From: Clostridiaceae bacterium Marseille-Q4149
GTDB lineage: Bacteria > Bacillota > Clostridia > Oscillospirales > Oscillospiraceae
Length of the DNA: 64,000 nt
Direction of reading: 5' to 3'
Assembly: GCA_018228685.1 (NCBI GenBank)
Contig: CP073691.1
Location: 2,108,001 to 2,172,000 of the forward strand
Part shown: in pieces, positions 62,273 through 64,000 of the stretch
Position numbering within the stretch: the first letter of the stretch is position 1
How the letters are laid out: each line of letters begins with the position of its first letter
Notes under the pieces: model-generated
What the model saw: only the letters and a program-made list of their open reading frames with translations
Told to the model about the DNA's origin: nothing
The model's database searches: none
Position numbers and translations under genes: made by a program

Positions 62273-63748
62273 TTACAGAGCCTTCAGCAGGCCGGTGGCC
62301 TCGTTGAACTCGTTGATCAGCTCGTCCAGCTCCTTGGCCTGGGCGTGAACGGCATCCCAGGTGCCCTTGGTGTCGTACCACTGGGCGTTCAGGTCCTCCA
62401 CGGTCATGCCCTGCTGCTCCACCCAGGTGTAATACTTCAGGTTGTGGACCCGCTTACGCTCGGTGTAGGTCAGCTCCAGCATGCTGTCGGTCTTCAGGTC
62501 CAGCATATGACGGGCATGATCCATGGCGGCCTCATGAGCGTTGTATGCGCCGTGCTGCTGGTTCAGCTCGTCCACCCGGGACTGATACATGGCGGCGGAG
62601 TCGGTGAGGACGGTGCCCACCACGTCGTTCTCGGTGAGCTCATAGTACTTGGCCATCTTGATGCAGCACAGGACGTTGGCGATGCCGGAGATGCCCAGCC
62701 AGGACATCTTCTCGATCTCCTCGTCGCTCATACCCAGTTCGTTCTTCATGTAGGCCTTGCCGTCCTCGGTGTTGAACAGGCGCAGCAGGCGCTGGGAATC
62801 CTCGTCGTCGATGGCGATGGCCATGTCGGTGTTCTTCACGTTGTGGATCCAGGGGATGTGCTTGTCGCCGATGCCCTCGATGCGGTGGCCGCCGAAGCCG
62901 TTGTCCAGGATGGTGGGGCACTGCAGGGCCTCGCCCACGGCCAGCTTCAGGTGGGGATAGCGCTCCTTCAGCAGGTCACCGGCGGACATGGTGCCAGCGG
63001 AACCGGAGGTGAAGCAGGCGCCGGCGAAGTTCTGGCCGGGCTTCTTCACGGCCTCGAACAGCTCGGCCAGGGCGTAGCCGGTGACGTTGTAGTGCCACAG
63101 GGGGTTGCCCATCTCGGCGAACTGGTTGAAGATCATCATGGTGGGATCCTGCTTCAGCTCCCAGGTCTTGTCGAAGATCTCCTTGACGTTGGACTCGCAG
63201 CCGGGGGTGGCGATGATCTGACCGGCGATGGACTTCAGCCAGTCGAAGCGCTCCTTGGACATATCCTGGGGCAGGATGGCCACGGACTCGCAGGCCAGCA
63301 GCTTGGAGTTGAAGGCGCCGCCGCGGCAGTAGTTGCCGGTGGAGGGCCAGACGGCGTGGTGATAGGTGGCGTCGAACTGACCGGTGACCAGGCGGGGGGC
63401 CAGGCAGCCGAAGGAGGCGCCCACCTTATGGCAGCCGGTGGGGAACCACTTGCCGGACATGGCGATGATGCGGCAGGGCACGCCGGAGAGTTTGCTGGGG
63501 ATCTCCACATAGTTGGGCACCGCCTGGAACAGGCCGCCCTGCTCCTTGGCCTCGTTGTGCCAGGAGATACGGAACAGGTTCACGGGGTCCACGTCCCACA
63601 GGCCGGTGTGGCTGAGCTTGGCCTTGATCTTCTCGGGGATCAGGTCGGGGTTCTGCATCTGGGCGATGGTGGGGATGATGATGTGGTTCTCCTTAGCCTT
63701 CTGGATATTGTGCTCCAGGCCGGTCTTGTTGATGGTCAGATCGATCAT
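62273..63748 (-). CDS. Fold-type II PLP-dependent enzyme, cysteine-synthase/ammonia-lyase superfamily
   Basis: 491 residues, longer than cysteine synthase (~310) or diaminopropionate ammonia-lyase (~400). The PLP lysine is probably in GCHKVGAS near 107; the cofactor-binding STGNYCRGGA near 140 and the phosphate loop TSGSAGTMSAGD near 245 fit the superfamily. The C-terminal ~150 residues are unlike classic members. It is 19 bp downstream of a YheO-like regulator gene, a family that often controls D-amino-acid or amino-acid catabolism. The substrate is unknown. Confidence 0.78.
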   Translation of the reverse strand: MIDLTINKTGLEHNIQKAKENHIIIPTIAQMQNPDLIPEKIKAKLSHTGLWDVDPVNLFRISWHNEAKEQGGLFQAVPNYVEIPSKLSGVPCRIIAMSGKWFPTGCHKVGASFGCLAPRLVTGQFDATYHHAVWPSTGNYCRGGAFNSKLLACESVAILPQDMSKERFDWLKSIAGQIIATPGCESNVKEIFDKTWELKQDPTMMIFNQFAEMGNPLWHYNVTGYALAELFEAVKKPGQNFAGACFTSGSAGTMSAGDLLKERYPHLKLAVGEALQCPTILDNGFGGHRIEGIGDKHIPWIHNVKNTDMAIAIDDEDSQRLLRLFNTEDGKAYMKNELGMSDEEIEKMSWLGISGIANVLCCIKMAKYYELTENDVVGTVLTDSAAMYQSRVDELNQQHGAYNAHEAAMDHARHMLDLKTDSMLELTYTERKRVHNLKYYTWVEQQGMTVEDLNAQWYDTKGTWDAVHAQAKELDELINEFNEATGLLKAL

Positions 63749-63767
63749 GTTTTCTTTTCCTCCTGAT

Positions 63768-64000
63768 TTATTTGTCTCCGTCTTTGTTTGCGTCGATATA
63801 AGAATAAAGGGTATATTTGGAAATACCGAAGTATTTTGCCACCTTGTCGCCGGACTTGGTCACCAGGAACGCCCCGGACTCGTTCAGAAAGCGGATGGCC
63901 CGGACCTTGTCGTCCTTGTTCATCAGGGCCACAGGCTTTCCCACCAGGGCCACGGACTGCTCAATGAGCTCATCCAGAACGTGGTTGACGTTGATGATGC
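63768..64000 (-). CDS. YheO/DauR-like transcriptional regulator, C-terminal part (runs off window)
   Basis: About 77 C-terminal residues are visible: IINVNHVLDELIEQS, then KVRAIRFLNESGAFLVTKSGDKVAKYFGISKYTLYSYID, which is the HTH_22 DNA-binding domain of YheO-like PAS regulators. The PAS sensor part lies beyond base 64000. Directly upstream of the PLP enzyme in the same direction, it probably regulates that gene. Confidence 0.75.
   Translation of the reverse strand, partial: IINVNHVLDELIEQSVALVGKPVALMNKDDKVRAIRFLNESGAFLVTKSGDKVAKYFGISKYTLYSYIDANKDGDK

Overview
The window looks like chromosome of a Gram-positive anaerobic gut Clostridia member, most likely the Oscillospiraceae group. The basis is gene order and protein character only (gdpP-rplI-dnaB order, RNase J, frequent TTG/GTG starts, GC-rich core genes next to AT-richer islands). 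No rRNA is present to fix the genus.

Layout. (1) 1-4753: right-hand part of a small mobilisable element entering from the left: regulator fragment, Cys-rich VLP protein, truncated RepA, MobV relaxase, small ORF and large serine recombinase. It ends just downstream of uvrA. (2) 4792-11.7 kb: GC-rich core block on the minus strand: uvrB (with a sigma-A promoter and a LexA-like box), a DUF1643 protein, a TraX-like protein, a run of hairpins, a YbaK-type deacylase and uvrA. (3) 11.85-45.89 kb: a ~34 kb genomic island bounded by a 15-bp direct repeat. One copy lies in the uvrB-side spacer and the other forms the first codons of ychF. A Tn916-type excisionase and a tyrosine integrase sit beside the ychF copy. 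(4) 45.9-64 kb: core block with ychF, two tRNA-Ser genes, a decayed insertion sequence, a catalytically dead-looking rhomboid-like protein, the minus-strand run gdpP-rplI-dnaB-tilS-hpt-lepB-ftsH, RNase J, sfsA, thrC, two small ORFs, a fold-type II PLP enzyme and the end of a YheO-like regulator.

Inside the island. A ~23 kb minus-strand polysaccharide operon starts from a promoter at 36.3 kb. It encodes an initiating phosphoglycosyl transferase, glycosyltransferases of GT2/GT4/GT32 type, an EpsG-like polymerase, a Wzx-like flippase, a pyruvyl transferase paired with an FrhB-like Fe-S protein, a membrane-bound glycosidase-like protein and a VanZ-nucleotidyltransferase fusion. It also has a choline branch: BCCT transporter, LicA kinase, LicC cytidylyltransferase and LicD transferases. 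The inferred product is a surface polysaccharide decorated with phosphocholine. The operon has decay: an acyltransferase with two frameshifts and a LicD/EpsG deletion scar. A second module (37-43.7 kb) has a KdpDE-like two-component system divergent from a CNNM/CBS-TrkH-TrkA-AI-2E-type transporter operon that is preceded by a leader peptide and terminator. This module is bracketed by two direct copies of an unnamed repeat.

Most noteworthy: island insertion exactly at the ychF start codon, which appears to replace its 5' region; the phosphocholine branch; the repeat-bracketed ion module with a putative attenuator; and recombinase promoters nested in inverted repeats at both mobile elements.
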